Source of the DNA: Pyrinomonadaceae bacterium
GTDB taxonomy: Bacteria; Acidobacteriota; Blastocatellia; Pyrinomonadales; Pyrinomonadaceae
DNA length: 64,000 bases
Assembly (NCBI GenBank): GCA_028284415.1
Contig: JANQRU010000005.1
Span: 490,134-554,133 of the forward strand
Direction of reading: 5' to 3'
Shown: positions 44,686-53,762 of the stretch, one piece after another
How positions within the stretch are numbered: position 1 is the first letter of the stretch
Layout: the number at the start of each line of letters is the position of its first letter
Notes under the pieces: model-generated
Told to the model about the DNA's origin: nothing
Databases searched by the model: none
What the model saw: only the letters and a program-made list of their open reading frames with translations
Made by a program: the position numbers and the translations under genes

Positions 44686-45255
44686 ATGAACGTAAAAAAA
44701 CCTGAAAATATACTCAAGTTAGGCAAAGCAGATATTTCCGAAATTAGGAAATTAATTCCTCGTCTATCCGAAAAGGTTTGGAATTTAGAAAATTCCCAAA
44801 AAGAGAATAAATTCAAATGTTTTCATCATACCCAACACATAGTTTTTAGATTTATTGAAGGAAACCGAAATCATCGAAACTTTTACTCAAATCCAATTTG
44901 GGATGTTTGGCAAAATCAGTTATTACCAATTATGGACAGCGTAATTACCAAATATAATTATGAAAATCCGGTTTACCCAAAAGTAATGCTCGCTCGCCTC
45001 GCCGCAAATTCAGTGATTGACTCTCACTCTGATGGTGCAGGCTCACATCCACATACGCATAAAATTCATATCCCAATTCAAACCAATGAAAAAGCACATT
45101 TCTTTATAAGAGATGAAGCATTTCATCTGAAGAAAGGGATTGCCTATGAAGTCAATAATTTAGTTCCTCACGCTGTCGAAAATCATGGCTCAACAGACAG
45201 AATTCACTTAATATTTGAAGTATTCAACCAAGAGAATAAGTTAAAAATTCAATAA
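44686..45255 (+). CDS. Aspartyl/asparaginyl beta-hydroxylase-like dioxygenase
   Basis: 189 residues matching the Asp/Asn hydroxylase fold (PF05118 type): LARLAANSVIDSHSDGAGSHPHTHKIHIPIQT with His114 and Asp116 as iron ligands, a distal His162 (NNLVPHAVEN) and Arg172 (DRIHLIF) for 2-oxoglutarate. A related Fe/2OG enzyme hydroxylates the lasso peptide canucin. The precursor core has three Asn residues (positions 2, 4 and 11) that could be targets; it has no Asp. It is in the operon directly after the cyclase. Confidence 0.85.
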   Translation: MNVKKPENILKLGKADISEIRKLIPRLSEKVWNLENSQKENKFKCFHHTQHIVFRFIEGNRNHRNFYSNPIWDVWQNQLLPIMDSVITKYNYENPVYPKVMLARLAANSVIDSHSDGAGSHPHTHKIHIPIQTNEKAHFFIRDEAFHLKKGIAYEVNNLVPHAVENHGSTDRIHLIFEVFNQENKLKIQ

Positions 45256-45282
45256 TCTTTTTCTAATTTTTGTAGAAACATA

Positions 45283-46194
45283 ATGGATAAACTCAAATCG
45301 TCAAAAAAAAAATACTGTGTTGCATTAGTAACTGACGATTCATTTCTTATAGGAACATTAGTAACTCTTTACTCATTCTTAAAACACAATACTTGGTTTG
45401 ATGGTGATGTAGTTATTATTTGCCAAAATTTATCAGATACAAATCGCGACTACCTTAAACTTATTTATGAGAAATTAGATTTTCTCGATGTGCATGACAG
45501 TCTATCGAGCAATATTGATAAGTTCAGAAGGTCTTTTCCCAAAATTTCCCAAAGAGTTGAGACTTTTATTTCGCTTGAGATATTCCGTTTAAGAAATTAC
45601 AGCAAAGTTTTATATATTGATAGTGACTTACTATACCGTAAATCAATAGAAGAATTATTTGAGTTACCGCATAATCTAGTAGCTTGTGGTGATGGAGCAT
45701 TTTATAACAAAGGAAGACAATGGAAAATAACAGTCAATAAGGAAACTGATGAAGAAAAATTTAAAACATTCAGAAATTCATTTAATTCAGGAATGTTTTT
45801 AGTGGATAATTCTCTGTTGACCGACAAAAATTATGACAAGTTAATTGAATTTATAGAGAATAAAAAATTAACAAAAGATTTCGTAACATTTACCGATCAG
45901 TATGCTCTTAATAATTATTTTGATGGTCAACAATATATTGTCAGCGGAACATATAATTATCTACTAGCTTTTCACTCTCTGATTTACAAGCGTGAAAAAA
46001 TCCATCTCAAAGATGCTCATGCTATACATTTCAATATTAGACAGAAACCTTGGGAGTTAAATAAGGTTTTAGAATATGGAATAGACCAACCGACATATCT
46101 GAAAGCCTGTAATCTTTGGTTTGAAGAATATGTAGAATGTTTGCAAAAATTACACATGCAGAAAAACATGAGAAAGTTTTTTCAAGTTAATTAA
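45283..46194 (+). CDS. Glycosyltransferase family 8
   Basis: 303 residues with the GT8 layout: KYCVALVTDDSFLIGTLVTLYSFLKHN at the start, the DxD motif YIDSDLLYR (113-115), FNSGMFLVDN in the acceptor region and a C-terminal HFNIRQKPW (metal-binding His). GT8 enzymes use UDP-sugars. It is placed between the hydroxylase and the second sulfotransferase, 27 nt and 6 nt away, so glycosylation of the lasso peptide is a fair inference. The core has six Thr and one Ser as O-acceptors. Confidence 0.87.
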   Translation: MDKLKSSKKKYCVALVTDDSFLIGTLVTLYSFLKHNTWFDGDVVIICQNLSDTNRDYLKLIYEKLDFLDVHDSLSSNIDKFRRSFPKISQRVETFISLEIFRLRNYSKVLYIDSDLLYRKSIEELFELPHNLVACGDGAFYNKGRQWKITVNKETDEEKFKTFRNSFNSGMFLVDNSLLTDKNYDKLIEFIENKKLTKDFVTFTDQYALNNYFDGQQYIVSGTYNYLLAFHSLIYKREKIHLKDAHAIHFNIRQKPWELNKVLEYGIDQPTYLKACNLWFEEYVECLQKLHMQKNMRKFFQVN

Positions 46195-46200
46195 CAATCT

Positions 46201-47010
46201 ATGGATTTATATTACGGGGCTCAACATAATTTAAAAGATTTAATCAAAACACACTTATTCATTATCTGCTGTACTAACAGCGGCACTACATTTGTGAAAA
46301 ATGCTTTGGCAACTTCTAAAAACACTTGGAATTTATTCCGTGAAGGTCAACATATTTTTGGCTTTGCCGGACCTAGCGGAATAGTTTTGAAAGCATACAA
46401 ACTATGGACTACCGAGGGATTGATAGATAAATTTACCGACACTAAGAATTATAATTGGGAGAAAATAAAGATCGCATGGTATTTTCAAGCTTTTAGTAAA
46501 AACCCTGAAGCAAGCGTTTTTGTCGAGAAATCACCGCCTTTCCTGTTGATTGTTGAACAGCTCATTAATCAGTTTAAAAATCCCAAATTTTTATTTATGG
46601 TGCGCAATCCCTATGCGGTTGTTGAAGGAATTCATCGAACAACTTGGGGTAAGTGTCGTAATGTTTTTACTAAAGAAGAGTATTTGAGTTTAGCCGCAAC
46701 ACAGGTTATCAATTGCTTGAAAATCCAAAAGCAAAACCTCGAAAACTGGGGAGACTACGGAACTTTCTTCACTTATGAACAAATGTGCGAAGAGCCTGAA
46801 AAAGTCGAGGGATTGATAAAGGATTTAGTTCCTGAAATGGAAGATTTGGTTTTGCGTCAAAAACTCAAAGTCAAAACTTATAATGAAGAGCTTCGCAATA
46901 TGAACGCCCAACAAATTGAGCGTTTGACCGATGAAAATATAGAGCAAATAAATAAAATCTTTTTACCTGATAAAGATATTTTGGATTTTTTTAACTACAC
47001 ACTAATGTAA
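46201..47010 (+). CDS. Second sulfotransferase, PAPS type
   Basis: 269 residues. The phosphosulfate loop CTNSGTTFV (24-32) and the 3'-phosphate site FMVRNPYAVVEGIHRT (Arg135) show the P-loop sulfotransferase fold, although the loop differs from the first paralogue and the sequences are only distantly related. It starts 6 nt after the GT8 gene. It may sulfate another peptide residue or a sugar added by GT8. Confidence 0.82.
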   Translation: MDLYYGAQHNLKDLIKTHLFIICCTNSGTTFVKNALATSKNTWNLFREGQHIFGFAGPSGIVLKAYKLWTTEGLIDKFTDTKNYNWEKIKIAWYFQAFSKNPEASVFVEKSPPFLLIVEQLINQFKNPKFLFMVRNPYAVVEGIHRTTWGKCRNVFTKEEYLSLAATQVINCLKIQKQNLENWGDYGTFFTYEQMCEEPEKVEGLIKDLVPEMEDLVLRQKLKVKTYNEELRNMNAQQIERLTDENIEQINKIFLPDKDILDFFNYTLM

Positions 47011-47123
47011 TGAAATATGCCGCCTTTTATTTTTGCTTTACATCTAAGTTGACAAACTTGCGAAACATCTATTTACTATTAAACTAATTCCTATTCGCCC
47101 GCTTTCCTAAAATTAAATTTCCT

Positions 47124-47465
47124 ATGAACAGATGTAATTACTGTAAAGTTAATCTACGCTTTTGGAATCTTACTTGTGCTGCCTGTAAGAACAATGTCAT
47201 GCAAGCTCCGCAGATTACTTTCTTTTCAATTTCCCTTCTGGTAATTTTGGCAATTCCTATTTCTTTATTCGTTTACATTCCATCAGAAAACTCTGAAATT
47301 TACGAAAAAGAACCCGAGGTAAAAGTAGATTTCAAACCTTCAAAAGCTAGGCAACAAGCCGCCAGAAAGCTATCCAAAGAAGAGCGAAGAGAGAGAAGAA
47401 AACAAAGACGTCTGCAAAGAAAACAAGGAAAGCAACAAAAGAAACAACAAAAAGAAAATAAATGA
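47124..47465 (+). CDS. Small zinc-ribbon/membrane protein with a basic tail
   Basis: 113 residues. The N-terminal NRCNYCK ... CAACKNN has two CxxC pairs (zinc ribbon); one membrane helix follows (ITFFSISLLVILAIPISLFVYI). The C-terminus is extremely basic (KERRERRKQRRLQRKQGKQQKKQQ). It lies 113 nt after the second sulfotransferase on the same strand and could be part of the lasso operon. No known family. Confidence 0.55.
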   Translation: MNRCNYCKVNLRFWNLTCAACKNNVMQAPQITFFSISLLVILAIPISLFVYIPSENSEIYEKEPEVKVDFKPSKARQQAARKLSKEERRERRKQRRLQRKQGKQQKKQQKENK

Positions 47466-48044
47466 TTCTTTAGGAGTGCTTTTCTGTGGTGTCCTAATTT
47501 GTGTTGTTACTAAAATATCTAAAAATTTGTTACGTAGAAACTTACGATGATAGCTGAGCGATAAGGGTCTTTGAAAAATTAATGTTCCAATAGATTTAGT
47601 TTTCAGCCCGTGTAACGGGCGATGGCATAAAGCCTAGTCCGCATGGGCTGGGAATATAGTTACATCACACATAATTAAAGCCCTTGATAAAGGGCGAAAG
47701 CAATATCTGCATGGCAAACATTGCTGTCGCTATCTTGCGATAGCTCTAAATCATTGATTGCAATAGACCTAGCGTTTCACTAACGCTTCACACTAGGCTC
47801 TATGCCAACGCCATCTACGATGGCTAAAACTATTGGAACATTAATTTTCAAAAACCATGCTGGGCTATTATTTCGAAGTCCCTCTAGAATATAAAAACAT
47901 AACAAACCAATTTTTGAATATTAGTTTGATTCAGCAAAACTATTTAGGACTCCATCCGTTTTCACCTCTCTAGAAAATATCTATCTAAATCTGTATTATA
48001 TCCACTTCTAGATATTATATTTTCCTACTTCAGAAAATACTCTT
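47466..48044. other. 579-base spacer with a large palindromic repeat
   Basis: Most of it is the composite repeat at 47570-47853. The remaining AT-rich part before the sulfate-activation gene shows no credible gene or promoter. Confidence 0.6.
47570..47853. repeat. Composite palindromic element, about 284 bp (family C)
   Basis: Near-perfect 24-bp terminal inverted repeats (beginning TTTGAAAAATTAATGTTCC, ending GGAACATTAATTTTC) enclose a series of small hairpins: GCCCGTGTAACGGGC, GCCCTTGATAAAGGGC and GAGCTATCGC/GCGATAGCTC-like arms. No open frame fits, so it cannot encode a transposase. It may be a non-autonomous (MITE-like) element. Confidence 0.75.
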
Positions 48045-49754
48045 ATGAAAATTGCTGAAAAAAAGCTGATAACACCTTACAAATCTAATCTGGTTAATTT
48101 ACAGATCACCGAAGAAGAAAAGAAATCAATTCTCCGACGATCTCATTCTTTACAAAAAATCCAACTGACCAATCGAAATATCTGTGATCTTGAATTGCTT
48201 GCAACGGGAGCTTTTACTCCTTTGGATAATTTTATGGGAAAGGAGGATTATAAACGTGTACTGGAAGAAATGCGGTTGGCAAACGGGACTTTATTTCCAA
48301 TCCCCATAACTCTCTCAGTCAATTCAGATAAAGGTATAAAGTTGGATGATGAATGCCTACTTACAGATCAATTCAATAATGTTCTGGGATTGATGAAAAT
48401 TGCGGAGATCTATGAGGCTGATCTGGAAAAAGAAGCCCGACTCGTTTGCGGAACAAATAATCCACACCATCCGCTTGTTGCCGAAATGCAATCTTGGGGA
48501 ACATACAATATTTCGGGCGATATAAAACTCTTAAATTTGCCATTTCATTATGATTTTAAGGAGCTTAGATCAAATCCGAAACAAGTCCGTGAAAAATTAA
48601 ATTTGCTTGGCAAACAAAATGTCGTTGCGTTTCAAACGAGAAACCCTCTGCATATGGCACATGAAATGATGACAAAACGTGCGGCAGAAAGTATAAACGG
48701 AACTCTGCTTTTGCATCCCGTCATAGGGATGACTCAAGCAGGCGATATTCAATACCACACAAGAGTCCGTTCTTATAAAAAGCTCGTTGAAAAATACTAC
48801 AAAAATTATCAAACTCTGCTTTCTCTGTTACCTCTGGCAATGCGTATGGCAGGTCCCAGAGAAGCCATCTGGCATGCGATCATCCGCCGAAACTTTGGAG
48901 CAAACCATTTCATTGTTGGACGCTATCATGCCAGCCCTAAAACTTCTCAATTTTACGGCGAATACGAAGCCCACGAATTAATGCTCAAATATGAAGAGGA
49001 AATTGGCGTTAAGCCGATACTCTTCTCCGAATTTGTCTATCTGCCTGATGAAGAAAGATTTGAGGAAACATCCAAGATCAAAAAAGATAAGAAATACCTT
49101 AGTCTTTCAGGAACTGATATTCGAAAAAAACTTACCAACGGAGAAAATATCCCCGAATGGTATTTGCGTCCTGAAACTGTCGAGATTTTAAAGGAAGCCT
49201 ACCCACAAAAAAACAAACAGGGTTTCTGCATTTGGTTCACAGGCTTGAGCGGTGCTGGGAAATCTACGATAGCAAATATCTTAACAAATAAGCTCTTGGA
49301 ACACGGTAGAAGTACTACCTTGCTGGATGGTGATAATGTCAGAATTAATCTCTCAAAAGGATTGGGATTTAGCAAAGAGGATCGTGACATAAATGTTAAA
49401 CGAATAGCCTTCGTTGCTTCTGAAATCGTAAAACATAACGGAACAGTAATTTGTGCGGCAATAAGTCCTTATGAAAAGACCAGAGATGAATGCCGTTCAA
49501 TAATCGGTAAGGATAAATTTATCGAAGTTTTTGTTGATACCCCTTTAGAGGTTTGTGAACAAAGAGATGAAAAAGGACTCTATTCTCAAGCCAGACAGGG
49601 AAAAATTAAAAACTTCACGGGTATTGATGATCCTTATGAAGCACCTGCAAATCCTGAAATCAGAATTAAAACCACCGAAAGTTCCGCTGAAAAAGAAGCG
49701 GAATTAATTATTAATTACTTGATCAAAAATCATTTTCTGATTGACGAAAAATAA
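48045..49754 (+). CDS. Bifunctional sulfate adenylyltransferase/adenylylsulfate kinase
   Basis: 569 residues. Residues 1-385 are an ATP sulfurylase (QTRNPLHMAHE at 197-207, LLPLAMRMAGPREA), and 390-569 an APS kinase (GLSGAGKST at 400-408, LLDGDNVR, FVDTPLEVCEQRDEKGLY). Together they make PAPS, the donor for sulfotransferases. The ATP sulfurylase motif normally GRDHAGP reads GRYHASP (Tyr294), a change in an ATP-contacting loop. The location next to the two sulfotransferases suggests dedicated donor supply. Confidence 0.93.
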   Translation: MKIAEKKLITPYKSNLVNLQITEEEKKSILRRSHSLQKIQLTNRNICDLELLATGAFTPLDNFMGKEDYKRVLEEMRLANGTLFPIPITLSVNSDKGIKLDDECLLTDQFNNVLGLMKIAEIYEADLEKEARLVCGTNNPHHPLVAEMQSWGTYNISGDIKLLNLPFHYDFKELRSNPKQVREKLNLLGKQNVVAFQTRNPLHMAHEMMTKRAAESINGTLLLHPVIGMTQAGDIQYHTRVRSYKKLVEKYYKNYQTLLSLLPLAMRMAGPREAIWHAIIRRNFGANHFIVGRYHASPKTSQFYGEYEAHELMLKYEEEIGVKPILFSEFVYLPDEERFEETSKIKKDKKYLSLSGTDIRKKLTNGENIPEWYLRPETVEILKEAYPQKNKQGFCIWFTGLSGAGKSTIANILTNKLLEHGRSTTLLDGDNVRINLSKGLGFSKEDRDINVKRIAFVASEIVKHNGTVICAAISPYEKTRDECRSIIGKDKFIEVFVDTPLEVCEQRDEKGLYSQARQGKIKNFTGIDDPYEAPANPEIRIKTTESSAEKEAELIINYLIKNHFLIDEK

Positions 49755-49760
49755 ATCCTT

Positions 49761-51581
49761 TCAATTTCCCGTCTGTTCACCCCACGATTCAGCGTAGCGT
49801 CCGTTTTTTGAAAGTAATTCATCATGAGTGCCCGATTCAGTTATGTTCCCTTTTTGCATAACGTAGATCAGGTCGGCGTACATTGCAGTTGAGAATTTAT
49901 GTGTGATTATGAGAACGGTTTTCCCTTTCGTCTTTTTAATAAATCTCTTTAACCAATCAGCCTCTGCCCAAGGATCCATCGCACTCGTCGGTTCATCCAA
50001 TAAAATTATCTCCGCACCGCGAAAAATTGCTCTGGCTAAGGCGACTCTCTGCCATTCGCCGACGCTTAATTCAGTTCCTTCAGCAAAACGATAACTGAGC
50101 ATCTGCTCATATTGTTTTGGGAATTTCTCAATTATAACGTCAGCACCTGCATCTTTTGCTGCCAATTTTATCTTTTCTTGATTCCTTGCTTCTTCAAGAT
50201 TTCCCAAAGCGATATTTTTACCTGCCGTCATACTATAACGAACAGGAGTTTGGAAAAGAACAGTGATCATCTGGCGTAATTTTTCAAGCGACATTTTTCG
50301 TAAATCCGTTTCATCAAATTTTACAGTGCCTTTCTGTGGATCATAAAAACGGCAGATGAGTTTTATCAGAGTGCTTTTTCCTGCTCCATTTTCGCCGACT
50401 ATTGCAACAACCTTTTTAGCGGGTATGAAAAGATCAAAGTCATTAAGTATTTCATCTTTATCTTCTTGATAGCGAAATGTCACATTTTCAAAACTAATTC
50501 CTTTTTGTAGTGCTTGCGGTGGAGAAATTGGATTAGTGGGACTTTGAACTTCAGGTTCTAAATCCAAAAACTCAAACAAATCTCCAAGAAAAAGGCTGTT
50601 GGCATAGAGTCTGCCAATGTCACTCATAAACGAACGCAAGACAGTCTGCCCTTGATTAAAAACCTGATAAAAAAGTGCTAGATCACCAATCGTCCCGGTT
50701 CCCTGCAAAGTCCGCCAGATTATCCAAACAAAAACAGCTCCCGTTAATGCTAAACCGAGAAAACTTGCCCCAAATTCCAGAAGCTTCTGCCGAACTGTCA
50801 GTCGTAGTTTTTCTCTGTAAAGTTTGATCCTAAGTTTTCTGAATTTATTTCTAAAAAAATCACCAAGTCCAAAAAGCCTGAGTTCCGAAGCAAATTCACC
50901 ATTCGTCAACACACGATCAAAATAAAAACTTAGCCGCTCGTCAATAGTTTTGCGTTTTTGCCAAGCGTGAAGCTTCGAGGTAGAACTTAAAACAACATAG
51001 ATTGTGGGTAAGGCAATAACAATTAAAACAAGCGGAAGCCAAACTCCATAACGCAGTAATATAATTCCCATCGAAATGAGCGTTACTAAGTTCTGCAGAA
51101 GACCTCCGAGCTGTGTAATTAACTCGCGAGGTCGCGTATAAGCCTGATTTTTAGCACGGTGCAGATGATTATAAAATTCTGTCTGTTCATAAAAAGATAT
51201 GTCAGCTTTGATAGATTTTTCGTGGATTAATGTGAAGATATGGTCGGTTAATTTTTCGGCTTGAGCCGTGTAAATCATTTGAATAATACTACTCAAGACT
51301 TGTGATAAAAGTGTAATAACTCCAAAAGCAACTCCGAGCCAAATGACATTTGATATGTTTTCGTAATTCTGCCCCTTGTTGATCGTAGTAACAAGTGAAT
51401 CTACAAAAAGCTTTGTGATATAAACTAAAGCAGCAGGCAATATCCCTTTAATTATCGATAAGATTCCCTGCAAAATCATCCAGCCCTTTCCCGCTTCCCA
51501 AACCATTTTCAAGCCACGAGGAAGATTAGATAAAATTTCAAAGTATCTCTTTATTTTTGTGGACAGGAAGCTATCAGACAT
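49761..51581 (-). CDS. ABC transporter (fused permease/ATPase), likely lasso peptide exporter
   Basis: 606 residues: six-helix exporter domain (about 30-330) and a nucleotide-binding domain (362-606) with Walker A GENGAGKST (396-404), signature LSVGEWQ (505-511; Gly replaced in LSGGQ) and Walker B IILLDEPTSAMD. Single-chain exporters of this type accompany lasso clusters as the D component and often confer immunity. It is convergent with the PAPS gene across 6 nt. Assignment to lasso export is by position and topology. Confidence 0.83.
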   Translation of the reverse strand: MSDSFLSTKIKRYFEILSNLPRGLKMVWEAGKGWMILQGILSIIKGILPAALVYITKLFVDSLVTTINKGQNYENISNVIWLGVAFGVITLLSQVLSSIIQMIYTAQAEKLTDHIFTLIHEKSIKADISFYEQTEFYNHLHRAKNQAYTRPRELITQLGGLLQNLVTLISMGIILLRYGVWLPLVLIVIALPTIYVVLSSTSKLHAWQKRKTIDERLSFYFDRVLTNGEFASELRLFGLGDFFRNKFRKLRIKLYREKLRLTVRQKLLEFGASFLGLALTGAVFVWIIWRTLQGTGTIGDLALFYQVFNQGQTVLRSFMSDIGRLYANSLFLGDLFEFLDLEPEVQSPTNPISPPQALQKGISFENVTFRYQEDKDEILNDFDLFIPAKKVVAIVGENGAGKSTLIKLICRFYDPQKGTVKFDETDLRKMSLEKLRQMITVLFQTPVRYSMTAGKNIALGNLEEARNQEKIKLAAKDAGADVIIEKFPKQYEQMLSYRFAEGTELSVGEWQRVALARAIFRGAEIILLDEPTSAMDPWAEADWLKRFIKKTKGKTVLIITHKFSTAMYADLIYVMQKGNITESGTHDELLSKNGRYAESWGEQTGN

Positions 51582-51658
51582 TTTAAGAAATTATAATATC
51601 TGAATTTTCTCATTGTCCGAAATCTACCTTTAAATTGGTCGATTAATTTTTTATAAAT

Positions 51659-53644
51659 TTACCAACCCTGTTTCTCTTCTGTCTCTTCTAGTAATTGAAT
51701 AAATGTTGAGTTATTTCTTATTGGATCTAATGCAAAATCGTATTTAACTAAATAGAGCCGATCACCTATATTTTCTAGAAACTTTTCTAATTCCTTTATT
51801 GCTATTTCCTCATCTCCTAAAGCCACATGAGCAAGTATTAATTCGTAATTTAGTTCCTTATCACCCCATTTCTTTAACGCTTCGTTTAATAACTTTCTAG
51901 CTAACTCTTTTTTTCCATTTTGGGCATAAATTCGGCACAAAGCAGCTTTTACATCACCATATATACTTAGTTTTTTCAGTTCTTTTTCTGCTTTATCAAA
52001 TTGCCGTTTTTGCTCATAAGCCTTTGCCAATAAATTGTCGGAAACGTAGCTCATAGCTTCAAGCTCTTTTGCTTTATTTATGTATGACATAGCTTCATCT
52101 GGTTTATCAGTATAAATTAACATCTTGGCTAAAAAAAGATTCATATGAGCAGATTGGGGATCAAGGCTTTGTGCTATTCTCATTTCTTCAATCGCCTTTT
52201 CAATTTGTCCTTTGTTTGCATACATCCAAGAAATACGATGTCTTGCATGAGAATCATTCGGCTTGAGTTTCACGGACTGCTCCATTAACTCAAATGCCTC
52301 TTTTTGCTTATCAGTATTTGCATAAATTAATGCTAAAGCTGACATTGCTTCTGCACAACTTGGATCCAACTCTAGTGCTTTATGAGCTGCATTTATTCCT
52401 TTTTTTACAACCTCATTTTTTTTACCTATTACGCCTGCAGGCACGATTAAATGTGCGTAACTATCTGCCATATAAGCGTAAGCCAGAGAAAATTTAGGGT
52501 CTTTTTCTATTGCTTTCTCAAATTCTTTTATCGCTTTGTTAAAGCCAATTGGAGCATGCATCCCCCAAAAAGATAACCCTGTCGAATAAGCTATAAAAGC
52601 ATCATGATTTTTTGTGTATTTTAGTTCAGCTAAATCCTTAGAGTAATTTACTAATAAAAGCGGAAGTTTTTTCGTAACTTGTTCAGCAATACTATCTTGA
52701 AGAGAAAAGATATCAGAAAGCTCTGTATCAATTTTGCTTGTCCAAATAGGTGTTTTTTGTGTAACGCTTATTAATTGAATATTTATCCTTGTGGCATTAT
52801 CACTTTTTTGAATCGTCCCCGTTAATACTGCATCAACACCCAGTTTTTGTCCGATTTCCAGAGGGTTATTATTATTTTCATTAATGTATTTGGTAATTGT
52901 AATTGTTGGGATAACAGTAATTTCGCTCTGATTACTAAATCTTGAAATTAAAGTGTCTGCTAATCCCAATCCTATTTTTTCATCCGATTTCTCTCCTATT
53001 TGCTTAAACGGTAAGATTGCAATTGAATTAATATCTGTAAAGGCTTCATCTTGATTTGAAGAAAAATAAAAATACCCCAAAAGTGAAAGAATTATTATTC
53101 CACCAACGATAAAACCCCAGTTTTTCTTATCTAGAAATGAAATTTTCTTAGAGATTGGTTCTTGAATAGAATTTTCAAGAGTTTTATCAGAGAGTTGCTG
53201 AAACTGGGTTGAAGCCCCATTGAGATACTCCGAAGAAATATCTTTTGCCGAGAAATTATTGGATTCTACATGAGATGAATTTTTCAGGGATTTTAACCTA
53301 TCAGAATGGTCGTATATTTCTCGAACGTCGGCGGTGAAGCGATAACCATATTTTCTAATCGTATTAACATAGGTTTCCCCTGTATCTTCATCTTTTATGG
53401 CTTTTCTTATTCGATAAATTTGCTGGGCTAAATTTGTCTCTTCAAAATACTCTTCCTCCCAAAATTTATCTAAAAGCTCTTCTTTGCGTAAAACCTTCCC
53501 CGCGTTTTGGACGAAAAAACAGAGGATTTCAAAAGTTTTCTGTGCTAAGAGAATAGGTTCTCCATTATTTACAAGCTGTCGATTTTCTATATCCAAACGA
53601 CAAGAACCAAACTCGTAGTAAAGTGCTTTATCTGATACTACCAT
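51659..53644 (-). CDS. Winged-helix/TPR membrane regulator (CadC-like)
   Basis: 661 residues: an N-terminal OmpR/CadC-type winged helix (about 8-105; RKAIKDEDTGETYVNTIRKYGYRF), a linker, one membrane helix (WGFIVGGIIILSLLGYFYF), a FlgO/TolB-like domain (SIAILPFKQIGEKSDEKIGLGLADTLISRF) and then about seven TPR units to the end. Such one-component regulators are frequent in Acidobacteriota. AGGAAA precedes the ATG. It may sense a periplasmic signal and control neighbouring genes. Confidence 0.85.
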   Translation of the reverse strand: MVVSDKALYYEFGSCRLDIENRQLVNNGEPILLAQKTFEILCFFVQNAGKVLRKEELLDKFWEEEYFEETNLAQQIYRIRKAIKDEDTGETYVNTIRKYGYRFTADVREIYDHSDRLKSLKNSSHVESNNFSAKDISSEYLNGASTQFQQLSDKTLENSIQEPISKKISFLDKKNWGFIVGGIIILSLLGYFYFSSNQDEAFTDINSIAILPFKQIGEKSDEKIGLGLADTLISRFSNQSEITVIPTITITKYINENNNNPLEIGQKLGVDAVLTGTIQKSDNATRINIQLISVTQKTPIWTSKIDTELSDIFSLQDSIAEQVTKKLPLLLVNYSKDLAELKYTKNHDAFIAYSTGLSFWGMHAPIGFNKAIKEFEKAIEKDPKFSLAYAYMADSYAHLIVPAGVIGKKNEVVKKGINAAHKALELDPSCAEAMSALALIYANTDKQKEAFELMEQSVKLKPNDSHARHRISWMYANKGQIEKAIEEMRIAQSLDPQSAHMNLFLAKMLIYTDKPDEAMSYINKAKELEAMSYVSDNLLAKAYEQKRQFDKAEKELKKLSIYGDVKAALCRIYAQNGKKELARKLLNEALKKWGDKELNYELILAHVALGDEEIAIKELEKFLENIGDRLYLVKYDFALDPIRNNSTFIQLLEETEEKQGW

Positions 53645-53762
53645 TTTTATTTCCTGCTAAATACTTTATATCTGTGCTGTAAATCTGCAAATACAAGCGA
53701 GTATTTTGATTTACAAATTAAAAACTATGATTTGCCCAACATTTCGACTTTCAAAACAAAAA

